Shown here in pieces: positions 8,135 through 15,733 of a DNA stretch of 55,123 nt. Numbering within the stretch: position 1 is the stretch's first letter; each line of letters opens with the position of its first letter. The translations under genes and the position numbers were made by a program. This DNA is from Quadrisphaera sp. (GTDB lineage: Bacteria; Actinomycetota; Actinomycetes; Actinomycetales; Quadrisphaeraceae): NCBI GenBank assembly GCA_029258695.1, contig JARIBR010000127.1:1-55123 (forward strand). Direction: 5' to 3'. The notes beneath the pieces are model-generated. The model saw only the letters and a program-made list of their open reading frames with translations. It did not search any database and was not told the DNA's origin.

Positions 8135-9757
8135 TCAGAGGTCGCTGTGAGACTCGACTCGTCGCCGGCGTCCGCGCGCGAGGGCCGCGCTCGCCCACGC
8201 CGCGCAGGACCCGAGGACGAGCGATCCGGCCGCCAGGGCGCCGGCCCGCTGGTCGGCCAGGGCGTCGACGCCGAGGCCCAGGTCGGTGAACCAGCCCGCC
8301 GCGAGGAGGCGCTGCGAGGTCGCCAGCCAGCCGCAGCCCGCGGCGGTGGCCAGTGCGGTGCCGGCCGCGACGGTCAGGGTGGCGCGCCGGCGGTCGCCCG
8401 CCGCCACGGCGGCGCCCGCGGGCAACGGTGGCGGGCTCGCTGAGCGCGCGAGCAGCGCACCGGCCCCCAGCGCGGCGACGAGGGCGAGCTCGTGGCCGGC
8501 CAGCGTGCCCAGCGCGAGCGGCAGCGCTGCCGTCGCCACGGCGGTCCCCACCAGCACCGCGGCGAGAACCAGCGCGACGGCCGGGTGCCGGGTCCCCGCG
8601 GCGACCCGCGTGGCGGCGATCGCGTCCACGCACTCCCGGAGCCCGGCGCTCCCGTCCTCCCGGGGCGCACGGACCCTGCGCAGCAGGCGCACCGGCGCGC
8701 CGGCGGCCAGCAGGGGGGCGACCACGGCCGCGGCCGCTGCGAGCGCCAGCAGGTGGGCGGACAGGAGCAGCGAGGTGTACGCGGCCAGCCCACCGCTGGT
8801 GACCCAGGCGAGCAGGAGGCACCCGGCGGCCCAGGCGGCGGTCCTGGCCGTGGGCCACGCGTCGGCGGCGCCGTGTCGTAGCCGACGCACGGCCAGCAGG
8901 TACCCCACGAGCGCGCCGGCGACCAGGAGGAGCCACAGCAGGTCCGGGCTGGCCAGCGTCAGCGCCCGCCAGGGCGTGAGCGGGAACGGGGGTGGCTCGC
9001 GCCCGGTCACGGCGACGGTGCCGGCGGCCAGGCGCCCGGCCGGGTCCGCGGGGTCGGCGGGGTCGGCGAGCAGCACGGCAGCCGTCCCCGCTGCGAGGGC
9101 GACGGCGCTCACGGCGCCCGCCCAGGCACCCAGCCGTCGCACCCGGCCCGTGGCCACCGCGGCGTCGGCCCCCGGGGGACGGACCAGGCGCGTCGCGCAC
9201 CAGCCACCGAGCCACGCGCCCGCGGCGACGAGGACGACCCAGACCGCCAGCGCCGCCGTGGCGCGCGGCGACCCGGCCAGCACCGCGAGCCCGGCGCCGC
9301 GCTCGCCCGCTCCGGCGGCGCCGCTCACCGCCTCGAGCGCTGCGACGCCCGTCCCGGCCAGCAGCGCGGCCAGCGGCGCGGCGGCCACGGCGGCCGCGGT
9401 GAGCAGCCAGAACGCCGCGAGCGGGCGGTGCAGGGCGGTGAGCGCCAGCGTCGCGACGAGGCCGGCAGCCACGGCGCTGAGAGCCAGGGGCGCGCCGTCC
9501 CCGGCCGCGAAACCCGCGATGGCGGCCCCGGAGGCCGCGTCCGCGAGCGAGGCCCCCGCCGGGCTCGGTGCGGCCGCGACGACGAGGCCCACCGTGGCGC
9601 CCGCCCAGAGCGTCCCCGCCACGCCGACGAGCCGGCACCCGGCCCGCCAGGTGGCCTCGCGCGCCGGGAGCAGGGTGGCCAAGGCGGTCAGCGATCCCGT
9701 GGTCGTCATCGCGGCGAGGCTCGCGACCACGGCCAGCAGCGTCAGGGCCGGCGGCAC
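8135..9757 (-). CDS. Polytopic membrane protein, CopD-CtaG (cytochrome oxidase assembly) like
   Basis: A 540-residue protein of Ala/Leu-rich membrane segments, about a dozen by eye, ending in an Arg-rich cytosolic tail. The N-terminal half resembles CopD copper-resistance membrane proteins. The segment around residues 290-370 ([18 protein letters not shown], then [12 protein letters not shown] and [13 protein letters not shown]) has the layout of the CtaG domain found in actinobacterial CopD-CtaG fusions. Most CtaG His residues are absent, so copper delivery is doubtful. It lies 56 bases upstream of the epimerase and starts from a TACCCT box six bases before GTG. Family assignment is tentative. 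Confidence 0.5.
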   Translation of the reverse strand: MPPALTLLAVVASLAAMTTTGSLTALATLLPAREATWRAGCRLVGVAGTLWAGATVGLVVAAAPSPAGASLADAASGAAIAGFAAGDGAPLALSAVAAGLVATLALTALHRPLAAFWLLTAAAVAAAPLAALLAGTGVAALEAVSGAAGAGERGAGLAVLAGSPRATAALAVWVVLVAAGAWLGGWCATRLVRPPGADAAVATGRVRRLGAWAGAVSAVALAAGTAAVLLADPADPADPAGRLAAGTVAVTGREPPPFPLTPWRALTLASPDLLWLLLVAGALVGYLLAVRRLRHGAADAWPTARTAAWAAGCLLLAWVTSGGLAAYTSLLLSAHLLALAAAAAVVAPLLAAGAPVRLLRRVRAPREDGSAGLRECVDAIAATRVAAGTRHPAVALVLAAVLVGTAVATAALPLALGTLAGHELALVAALGAGALLARSASPPPLPAGAAVAAGDRRRATLTVAAGTALATAAGCGWLATSQRLLAAGWFTDLGLGVDALADQRAGALAAGSLVLGSCAAWASAALARGRRRRVESHSDL

Positions 9758-9763
9758 GGCGCC

Positions 9764-9819
9764 AGGGTAGGGGCCCGGCGTGCCCGTGCCCGGCGGCGCG
9801 GCGGGCGCGCCCCTACCCT
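9764..9819. promoter_or_regulatory. Back-to-back leaderless promoters of the membrane-protein gene and aroQ
   Basis: On the plus strand TACCCT (9814-9819) is followed by six bases and the aroQ ATG. On the minus strand TACCCT (9769-9764) is followed by six bases and the GTG of the membrane protein. The flanks also match, so the two promoters form an inverted repeat about 50 bp apart. No Shine-Dalgarno sequence precedes either start, which supports leaderless mRNAs. Confidence 0.65.
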
Positions 9820-9825
9820 CGCGCC

Positions 9826-10275
9826 ATGGCCACCCCGCGCGAGGTCCACCTGCTGAACGGCCCGAACCTCGACCGCCTGGGGCGGCGCGAGCCCGAGGTC
9901 TACGGGTCCACGACCCTGGTCGAGCTCGAGGCGATGGCGATGGTGCTCGCCGAGGAGCTCGGCCTCGACCTGCTCTGCCGCCAGAGCGCGGACGAGTCGG
10001 TGATGATCCGCTGGGTCCACGAGGCCGCCGACGCCGGCGCCGCGGTGGTGATCAACGCCGGCGCGTGGACGCACACGTCGATCGCGCTGCGCGACGCCTG
10101 CGCGGAGGTCAGCGCCCCGCTGGTGGAGGTGCACCTGTCCAACGTCCACGCCCGCGAGCCGTTCCGGCACCACTCGTACCTCTCCGGGGTGGCGACGGGG
10201 GTGATCGTCGGTCTCGGCGTGGAGGGCTACCTGGCCGCGCTGCGGTTCATCGCGTCCCAGAGGTCCCCGGGCTGA
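9826..10275 (+). CDS. aroQ: 3-dehydroquinate dehydratase, type II
   Basis: A 149-residue type II dehydroquinase, converting 3-dehydroquinate to 3-dehydroshikimate in the shikimate pathway. All signature blocks are present: [15 protein letters not shown] with the catalytic Tyr, [11 protein letters not shown], and [11 protein letters not shown] with the catalytic His, then [15 protein letters not shown]. Length is normal for this dodecameric family. No other shikimate gene is adjacent. The 3' end overlaps the convergent sucrase-ferredoxin-like gene by 29 bases. Confidence 0.96.
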   Translation: MATPREVHLLNGPNLDRLGRREPEVYGSTTLVELEAMAMVLAEELGLDLLCRQSADESVMIRWVHEAADAGAAVVINAGAWTHTSIALRDACAEVSAPLVEVHLSNVHAREPFRHHSYLSGVATGVIVGLGVEGYLAALRFIASQRSPG

Positions 10276-11200
10276 GCTCGCTGAGCCCCACGAGGCGCCA
10301 GGTGCGCGCCAGCTGCTCCTGCGAGGCGGAGCAGGTGAGCCGCTGGGGGGCCGCGGCGTGGGCAGCGGCCAGCTCGACGACCGCGCCGGGGCGCCCGTCG
10401 GCGCCGTCCAGCGTGATGCGCCACGCGGCGCCGTCGTCGTCCAGCCTCTCGGCGCGGGAGGGCGCGAGGTCGTCGGCGTCGGTGCGCCCCGTCCCGGCGC
10501 GGGCGTGGACGTCGGCCGCCTGGACCACCATCGCGTCGGCGCTGCGCCCCCTCAGCAGCCGCGGCAGCACGCGACCCTCGCGGACGGCTGCCACGACGTC
10601 CGCCACGTCGCCGGTGTCCACGCGACCGTACGTGTGGCCGGTGGGCAGCGTGAGCAGGTTGGCGGCGAACCGGCACCCCCCGATGTGGGAGCACTCCCAG
10701 GTGGCGTCCGGCTCGAGCGCGGCGAACGCGGCGGCCAGGGGGCGTCCGCGCAGCGCGCAGCACCAGTCCTTGCGCCCGTGGGTGCAGACGAGCAGCAGCG
10801 GTCCGTCGGCGGCCTCCCAGCCGTGGTCGTCCGCCGCGGCGTCGGCCACGTCCGCCGCCGCGCACTCCTTCGCCAGCACCTGCTCGGCGCCGCGCCGGCA
10901 CGTGACCCGGAAGAGCCGGCGGCGCCCGCTGTCCGCGCCCTTGCGCACCGGGCGCCGGACGAGGAGCAGCTTCGAGGCGATCGCGCTCGCCGCGGCGGCC
11001 AGCGCGGCGGTGGCCTCCGGGCCGAGCCGGGAGCTCGGCACCGCCTCGGACCCCCACGCGCCGGGCTCCTCCACCAGGAGGTAACCGCGGGTGGGCGACG
11101 CGGTCCCGAGCACCGCCTCGCCGTGAGCCTGTGACGTCGCGGCGCAGGAGTAGCGACGTTCCGCCGGGGACGTGATCCGCTCGGGCTGTCCGGTGCTCAG
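10247..11200 (-). CDS. Sucrase/ferredoxin-like protein (thioredoxin-like Fe-S family)
   Basis: About 317 residues, matching the sucraseferredoxin-like family (thioredoxin-like [2Fe-2S] ferredoxin fold). Visible are the N-terminal [36 protein letters not shown], and [16 protein letters not shown]; Cys and His here are probable cluster ligands. No ATG or GTG lies between the end of the cupin gene and the conserved N-terminal Cys. The best start is therefore a CTG overlapping the cupin TGA as CTGA, implying translational coupling. It may feed electrons to, or assist, the neighbouring oxygenase; that is inference from operon position. Confidence 0.75.
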   Translation of the reverse strand: MSTGQPERITSPAERRYSCAATSQAHGEAVLGTASPTRGYLLVEEPGAWGSEAVPSSRLGPEATAALAAAASAIASKLLLVRRPVRKGADSGRRRLFRVTCRRGAEQVLAKECAAADVADAAADDHGWEAADGPLLLVCTHGRKDWCCALRGRPLAAAFAALEPDATWECSHIGGCRFAANLLTLPTGHTYGRVDTGDVADVVAAVREGRVLPRLLRGRSADAMVVQAADVHARAGTGRTDADDLAPSRAERLDDDGAAWRITLDGADGRPGAVVELAAAHAAAPQRLTCSASQEQLARTWRLVGLSELSPGTSGTR

Positions 11201-12528
11201 GTCGCCCGCCCGGCGGGCAGCAGCACGCGCTCGCGCAGCAGCCGGCGCAGCAGCACCACCGCGTCGTCGGCATCGATGCCGGCGCCCGTGCTCGCGAGCG
11301 CCGCCGCGCTCACCGGTCCGGCCAGCGCGGCGGCGAGGGCCGGTCGCGTCCACGCCGGGAAGCTCACGACCCTCTCCCCCACGGTGACCTCTGCGCGCTC
11401 GCCCACGACGCTCAGCCGGGCGCGGGCCCCCGTGCGGGGGCGCACCGGCGTCGACGCCGACAGGGCGCGGGCCGCAGCGTCCTGGGCGAGGGGCGAGACG
11501 GGCTCGGCGGGCACGGCGCCGCGGCGGCGCGCGGCCACGACCCTCTCCACCGCGGCGTCGTCCAGGGAGTCGACCCAGGCGCGGGCGGCGGCGCGGAACC
11601 CTGCGACGTCGTCACCCGCTGGCTGCCCGGCGGGAGCGCTGCCGTCCCCCGGGTCGGAGGGGAGGTCGAGCGCCCGGCGCAGCCCGACGTCGTCCTTGCC
11701 GGCGCCGGCCACCAGGTCCGTCAGGACGTCCGCCCACGTGGTCGCCAGCAGGCCCACGGTGAGGTGGATGGAGCGCTGGTCCGTGGTCTGCGCCGAGTGG
11801 AGCCAGCCGCGGGGCAGGTAGAGGGCGTCGCCGGGCTCGAGGACCACGTCGATCTCCGCCGGACGGCCGCCCACGGGGTCCGGGCCGAGCTGGTTCGACG
11901 GCTGGCTCTTCAGGGGCAGCTCGACCACGGGCGGGTGGATCGTCCAGTGCTTGGCCCCGTCGACCTGGAGCACCAGCACGTCGTGCGTGTCGTGGTGGGG
12001 CTTGAACCCCTGGGCGCCGGGCGGGGTGACGTAGACGTTGGTCTGGGTCTGGTGGCCCAGCTCGGCGGACAGGGCTCGGCAGAACTCGCCCAGCGGCGGC
12101 CAGACGCGGTGCATCGCCTGGAGGACCACGGTGGCGCCGCCGGCGTAGGCGTCCGCGATGCCGTCCGGGTCGGCGACGTCGGTGATGCGCTGGCCGCCGG
12201 CGTTGGTGGCCCTCGTGAACCGCGACCGGGGGAGGCCCTGGCCGTCGGCGACCATCGTGAAGAACGGGGTCCGCAGGCTGCGCTCCGCCAGGAGCTCGTC
12301 GACGGCGGCCGCGCTGAGCAGGTCGTCGAAGCCCTCGACGCCCCCGGGGGCGGGGCGCCGGTCCGCGGCGCGGACGAGCAGCGGCCGAGCGTTCCAGTGC
12401 TCGGCCGCGAACCGCTCACGGCCGACGGCGAAGCACCGCTGCAGCGGCGAGGGGGCGCCCTCCCCCGCCGGCGGGGCGGTGAGGCCCCGCTCGGCGGGCG
12501 AGGTGGTGCGGGTGGTGGTCTGCGTCAC
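11197..12528 (-). CDS. JmjC/cupin-4 Fe(II)-2-oxoglutarate oxygenase, ribosomal-oxygenase (ROX) like
   Basis: A 443-residue protein resembling bacterial YcfD/RoxA and MINA/NO66 oxygenases. KPHHDTHDVLVLQVDG gives the HxD iron motif (about His178 and Asp180), KHWTIHPP follows, and the distal His is in PRGWLHSAQ. The C-terminal half holds a helical dimerisation and winged-helix-like region. Known relatives hydroxylate Arg or His in ribosomal proteins. Here the gene starts one base after a 75-codon repeat-peptide gene and overlaps a ferredoxin-like gene, so the peptide is an obvious alternative substrate. The GTG start has no clear ribosome site, implying coupling to the peptide gene. Confidence 0.85.
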   Translation of the reverse strand: MTQTTTRTTSPAERGLTAPPAGEGAPSPLQRCFAVGRERFAAEHWNARPLLVRAADRRPAPGGVEGFDDLLSAAAVDELLAERSLRTPFFTMVADGQGLPRSRFTRATNAGGQRITDVADPDGIADAYAGGATVVLQAMHRVWPPLGEFCRALSAELGHQTQTNVYVTPPGAQGFKPHHDTHDVLVLQVDGAKHWTIHPPVVELPLKSQPSNQLGPDPVGGRPAEIDVVLEPGDALYLPRGWLHSAQTTDQRSIHLTVGLLATTWADVLTDLVAGAGKDDVGLRRALDLPSDPGDGSAPAGQPAGDDVAGFRAAARAWVDSLDDAAVERVVAARRRGAVPAEPVSPLAQDAAARALSASTPVRPRTGARARLSVVGERAEVTVGERVVSFPAWTRPALAAALAGPVSAAALASTGAGIDADDAVVLLRRLLRERVLLPAGRAT

Positions 12529-12529
12529 G

Positions 12530-12757
12530 TCAGCCGCGGGAGTCGGTGCCGGCCGGGTCCGAGCCGGCGGGGTCCACCTGCGTGGAGTCGCTGTCACCGG
12601 CGTCGGCGTCGCCGCCACCGCCGCCCGCGGGGTCCACGCCGGCTGGGTCCGAGCCGGAGGGGTCCACCTGCGTGGAGTCGCTGTCGCCGGCGTCGGCGTC
12701 GCCGCCGCCCCCCGCGGCGGTGCTCGTGGTGGTGATGTCGTCGTCGTTGAGGGACAC
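12530..12757 (-). CDS. Small acidic repeat peptide (possible modified-peptide precursor)
   Basis: A 75-residue ORF with GTG start and GGAGG six bases upstream. The first 15 residues (SLNDDDITTTST) form a short acidic/Thr-rich leader-like segment. The rest is two 30-residue repeats containing GDADAGDSDSTQVDP and GSDPAG; the DNA repeat period is exactly 90 bp (GAGCCGG at 12561 and 12651). It has no Cys or aromatic residue, is strongly acidic, and is rich in Asp, Ser, Thr and Pro. It ends one base before the cupin oxygenase start. I do not recognise a family. It could be a substrate or precursor peptide of the oxygenase, or a disordered protein. Confidence 0.65.
   Translation of the reverse strand: MSLNDDDITTTSTAAGGGGDADAGDSDSTQVDPSGSDPAGVDPAGGGGGDADAGDSDSTQVDPAGSDPAGTDSRG
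12561..12715. repeat. 90-bp direct repeat inside the small peptide gene
   Basis: GAGCCGG(C/A)GGGGTCCACCTG recurs at 12561 and 12651, and the identity continues through GCGTGGAGTCGCTGTC and GCCGGCGTCGGCG. The period of 90 keeps the reading frame and doubles the 30-residue peptide unit. Differences between the copies are few, suggesting a recent or constrained duplication. Confidence 0.85.
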
Positions 12758-12920
12758 GGTGCCTCCGAGGGTGCGTGCGGGTGCGGGCGGTCGCCCACCC
12801 ACCATCGTGGCCGACGCGCCACGACGCGTCCACCCGAGCCATCGGTGTCGGGTGCCGGGGTGTCGCCTAGCGCCCCTCGCCCGGTGCCGTCCGCGCGGCG
12901 CCGTCCCGCGGGCGCGGGGC

Positions 12921-13988
12921 TCAGGCGCCGTCGCGCGCCGGCTCGCGCGCGATGGCCACCTCGTCCCGGATCTGGCCCACGAGCTCCTCGAGCACGTCCT
13001 CGAGCGCCACCACGCCCGACGTGCCGCCGCTGCGGTCGACCACCTCCGCCAGGTGCGCCTGGGCGCCCCGCAGGGTCGCCAGGACGTCCGCGAGGGTCTC
13101 GTCGTGGCGCACGCGCGGCAACGGGCGGACCCGACGGGCGGCGACGGGGGCGTCGCGGGCGGCGCCGCTGGCCCCGAGCAGGTCCTTCACGTGGAGGTAC
13201 CCGCTCAGGTCACCCGGGCCCGTGCCGCGCACCGGGAAGCGGGAGAACCCGGTCTCCGCGGCGGCGGCCTCGAGACCGGCGGGCGTGACGTCGGCGGGCA
13301 CGGTACGGAGGTCGCCGATGGGCATGAGGACGGTGGCGACGGTGCGCTCCTGGAAGGACAGGGCTCCGGCGAGCAGCTCGTGCTCGTCCTCGTCCAGGAG
13401 CCCTTCGCGGGCCGACTCCTCCACGAGCCCGTGGACCTGCTCCCTGCTGAAGGTGCTGGCGACCTCGTCCTGGGGGTCGATCCGCACCAGCCGCAGGATG
13501 TGGTTCGCCAACCAGTTGAAGGCCCCGACGATCGGCCGCAGCGACACGCAGACGTAGTACAGCGGCGGCCCGAACCACAGCGCTGCCCGGTCGGGGCCGG
13601 CGAGGGCGACGTTCTTGGGCACCATCTCGCCGAGCACCACGTGCAGCACCGTGACCAGCGAGATCGCGATGACGAAGGCGAAGGGGTGCACCAGGGCGGC
13701 CGGGAGCCCGGCTGCCTCGAACGCGGGCTCGACCAGGTGGGCGATCGCCGGCTCGCTGAGCGAGCCCAGCGCCAGCGAGCAGACGGTGATGCCGAGCTGG
13801 GCCCCGGCCATCATCAGCGACAGGCGCTCCATCGCCCGGATGGTGATGATCGCGGACCGCTTTCCCGCCTCCGCCTTGGGCTCGATGGCGGCGCGCCGGG
13901 CGGAGACCAGCGCGAACTCCGCCCCGACGAAGAACGCGTTCAGGGCCAGGAGCACCGCGGTCAGGCCCAGACCCACCAGATCGCTCAT
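12921..13988 (-). CDS. CNNM/CBS-domain (hemolysin-type) membrane protein, short form
   Basis: A 355-residue DUF21/CNNM protein. Three to four N-terminal membrane segments contain ALNAFFVGAEFALVSARR and GITVCSLALGSLSEPAIA, and VLGEMVPKNVAL is the conserved CNNM motif. A CBS pair follows (SRFPVRGTG, GYLHVKDLL, then GGTSGVVALEDVLEELVGQI). The protein ends after the CBS pair and lacks the CorC/HlyC C-terminal domain. Family members act in Mg2+/Co2+ handling. Its ATG overlaps the stop of the longer paralogue by four bases, so the two probably form a hetero-complex. Confidence 0.9.
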   Translation of the reverse strand: MSDLVGLGLTAVLLALNAFFVGAEFALVSARRAAIEPKAEAGKRSAIITIRAMERLSLMMAGAQLGITVCSLALGSLSEPAIAHLVEPAFEAAGLPAALVHPFAFVIAISLVTVLHVVLGEMVPKNVALAGPDRAALWFGPPLYYVCVSLRPIVGAFNWLANHILRLVRIDPQDEVASTFSREQVHGLVEESAREGLLDEDEHELLAGALSFQERTVATVLMPIGDLRTVPADVTPAGLEAAAAETGFSRFPVRGTGPGDLSGYLHVKDLLGASGAARDAPVAARRVRPLPRVRHDETLADVLATLRGAQAHLAEVVDRSGGTSGVVALEDVLEELVGQIRDEVAIAREPARDGA

Positions 13989-15397
13989 CGAGGGCCCCCA
14001 CGCTCGGCGGCGACCGGCCGCCCGTCCCGGCGGGCCGCGCCGTCGGGGGGCCCGTCACCGCGGCGCTGCAGCAGCACGCGCTCCACGCGGCGGCCGTCCA
14101 TCCGCTCGACCGTGATCCTCACGCGCGGCAGCGGCGCGCGCTCCGCGTCCGCGGCGGCCTCGGGGTCCTCGTCGCCGACCTCGACGACGTCCCCGCGCGC
14201 GGGGACGCGACCCGCGTGGAGCATGACCAGCCCGCCGATCGTCTCGTAGTCGCGGCCCTCCTCGAGCCGGATGCCGGTGAGCGCGGCGATCTCGTCGGGC
14301 CGCAGCAGCCCGGGCACCGACCACGCCCCGCCGGGGCGGCTGCGCACCGTGCCGCCCACGCGGTCGTGCTCGTCGACGACCTCCCCCACGAGCTCCTCGA
14401 TGAGGTCCTCGATGGTGACCACGCCGTCCGTGCCGCCGAACTCGTCGACCACGACGGCCATGGCGAGCCCGCTGGCCTGCAGGGTGTCCATGAGCGTGTC
14501 GAGGTCCACCGAGGAGGGGACGAGCACCGGCTCGGACATCACCGACCGGACGTCCGTCGTCGTCCGCTCCGGCTCCGGGACGGCGACGGCGTTCTTGACG
14601 TGCACCAGGCCGACCACGTCGTCGAGGGAGTCCCCCACCACCGGGAAGCGTGAGTGCCCGGTGCGCCGGGAGTCCGCGATGAGGTCCGCGACGGACGCCG
14701 TGGCGTCCATGGTCTCCATGGTGGTGCGGGGGGTGAGGACCTCGCTGGCCCGCTTGTCCCCGAAGCCGAGCGAGCGCTGGACCAACGACGCGGTGGTGGG
14801 GTCGAGGGTGCCCTCGCTCGCGGAGCGCCGCACCAGGGACTCCAGCTCCGCGGGGCTGCGTCCCGACGCCAGCTCCTCGGTGGCCTCGAGCCCGAAGAGC
14901 CCCAGGATGGCGTTGGCGGCGCCGTTGAGGAAGCGGATGGGCCAGGCCATGATCTTCGCGAAGCCGCTGACGAAGCCGACGACGACCTTCGCGGTCGCCA
15001 CCGGCAGGGAGATCGCGATGTTCTTGGGCACCAGCTCGCCGAAGAGCATCATGAGCGTGGTCGCGACGACGAGGGAGACGGTCAGGGACACCGCGTAGGC
15101 CGCGGAGTCGGTGAGGCCGAAGACCGCCTCGACCGGGCCGTCGATGATGCGGGCGATGGCCGGCTCCGCGAGGAACCCGACGGCGAGGTTGGTCACCGTG
15201 ATGCCCAGCTGCACGCCGGAGAGCTGGGTGGAGAGGGTCTTGAAGGCCTTCTGGACGCCGAGCGCCCGGCGGTCGCCCCGATCGGCCTCGGCGTCGATGG
15301 TGGCCCGGTCGGCGGCCAGGAGGGAGAACTCCCCGGCGACGAAGACCCCGCACGCGGCGACCAGGGCGAGCGCGAGGGCGAGCAGCAGCCACTCCAT
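13985..15397 (-). CDS. CNNM/CBS/CorC-HlyC domain membrane protein, long form
   Basis: A 470-residue CNNM family transporter. The DUF21 membrane domain (about residues 1-200) has GVFVAGEFSLLAADRATID, GITVTNLAVGFLAEPAIA and FGELVPKNIAI. The CBS pair lies at about 215-335 (SRFPVVGDS, GGTDGVVTIEDLIEELVGE), and the CorC/HlyC transporter-associated domain at about 350-450. Likely a divalent-cation (Mg2+) transport or efflux component. First gene of a two-gene operon with a shorter paralogue. No Shine-Dalgarno precedes the ATG; TTACCT a few bases upstream hints at a leaderless start. Confidence 0.9.
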   Translation of the reverse strand: MEWLLLALALALVAACGVFVAGEFSLLAADRATIDAEADRGDRRALGVQKAFKTLSTQLSGVQLGITVTNLAVGFLAEPAIARIIDGPVEAVFGLTDSAAYAVSLTVSLVVATTLMMLFGELVPKNIAISLPVATAKVVVGFVSGFAKIMAWPIRFLNGAANAILGLFGLEATEELASGRSPAELESLVRRSASEGTLDPTTASLVQRSLGFGDKRASEVLTPRTTMETMDATASVADLIADSRRTGHSRFPVVGDSLDDVVGLVHVKNAVAVPEPERTTTDVRSVMSEPVLVPSSVDLDTLMDTLQASGLAMAVVVDEFGGTDGVVTIEDLIEELVGEVVDEHDRVGGTVRSRPGGAWSVPGLLRPDEIAALTGIRLEEGRDYETIGGLVMLHAGRVPARGDVVEVGDEDPEAAADAERAPLPRVRITVERMDGRRVERVLLQRRGDGPPDGAARRDGRPVAAERGGPR

Positions 15398-15733
15398 GAG
15401 GGGGGAAAGGTAACACCGACGGGCCCGGCGGACCGTGACGAGCGACGGCGCGAGGGCGCGCGGCGCCCGTCACGTCACCGGGGCCACCTTCTTCCGACCG
15501 GGGACCTCCCGCCGCGCTGCCGCCGCCCTCAGCGCGGCTCGGCGTCCCCGGTCGGCGTCACGCGGGGAACCACCGCGGCTCAGCGTCCCCGGTCGGCGCG
15601 CGGGGGCGCCGAGGTGACCGACCGCGGCAGCCTCACCCTCGAGCGGGGAGCTGGTGTCACGTCTCACCCTCGAGCGGGGAGCTGCTGCGGCCGGCCCAGG
15701 CCGCGGCCGTCTCGCTCCTGGCTCAGGCTCGGG
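15398..15733. repeat. Gene-free 336-bp gap with repeat elements
   Basis: The gap holds a full 58-bp inverted-repeat element (15496-15553; GACCGGGGAC to GTCCCCGGTC, related to 4511-4568). A second copy of its right arm (GCGGCTCAGCGTCCCCGGTC) ends near 15593. There are two copies of CTCACCCTCGAGCGGGGAGC, at 15632 and 15663, 31 bp apart. No credible gene was found. It separates the CNNM operon start from the end of the 2-oxoacid dehydrogenase operon, so it holds the CNNM promoter and probably terminator function for the operon reading toward it. Confidence 0.7.

Noticed and set aside
6942..9638. Epimerase starting far upstream in a fused 898-codon frame
   Set aside because: The upstream part is antisense-like Arg/Gly sequence in another frame of the membrane protein; the SDR fold begins at VRLLITGGAGFIG with a promoter-like box before its GTG.
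12530..12757. Lanthipeptide or cyclophane precursor (FxLD/FxSxx type)
   Set aside because: The peptide has no Cys, Phe or Trp and there is no lanthipeptide synthetase or radical SAM gene nearby; only hydroxylation-type chemistry is compatible.
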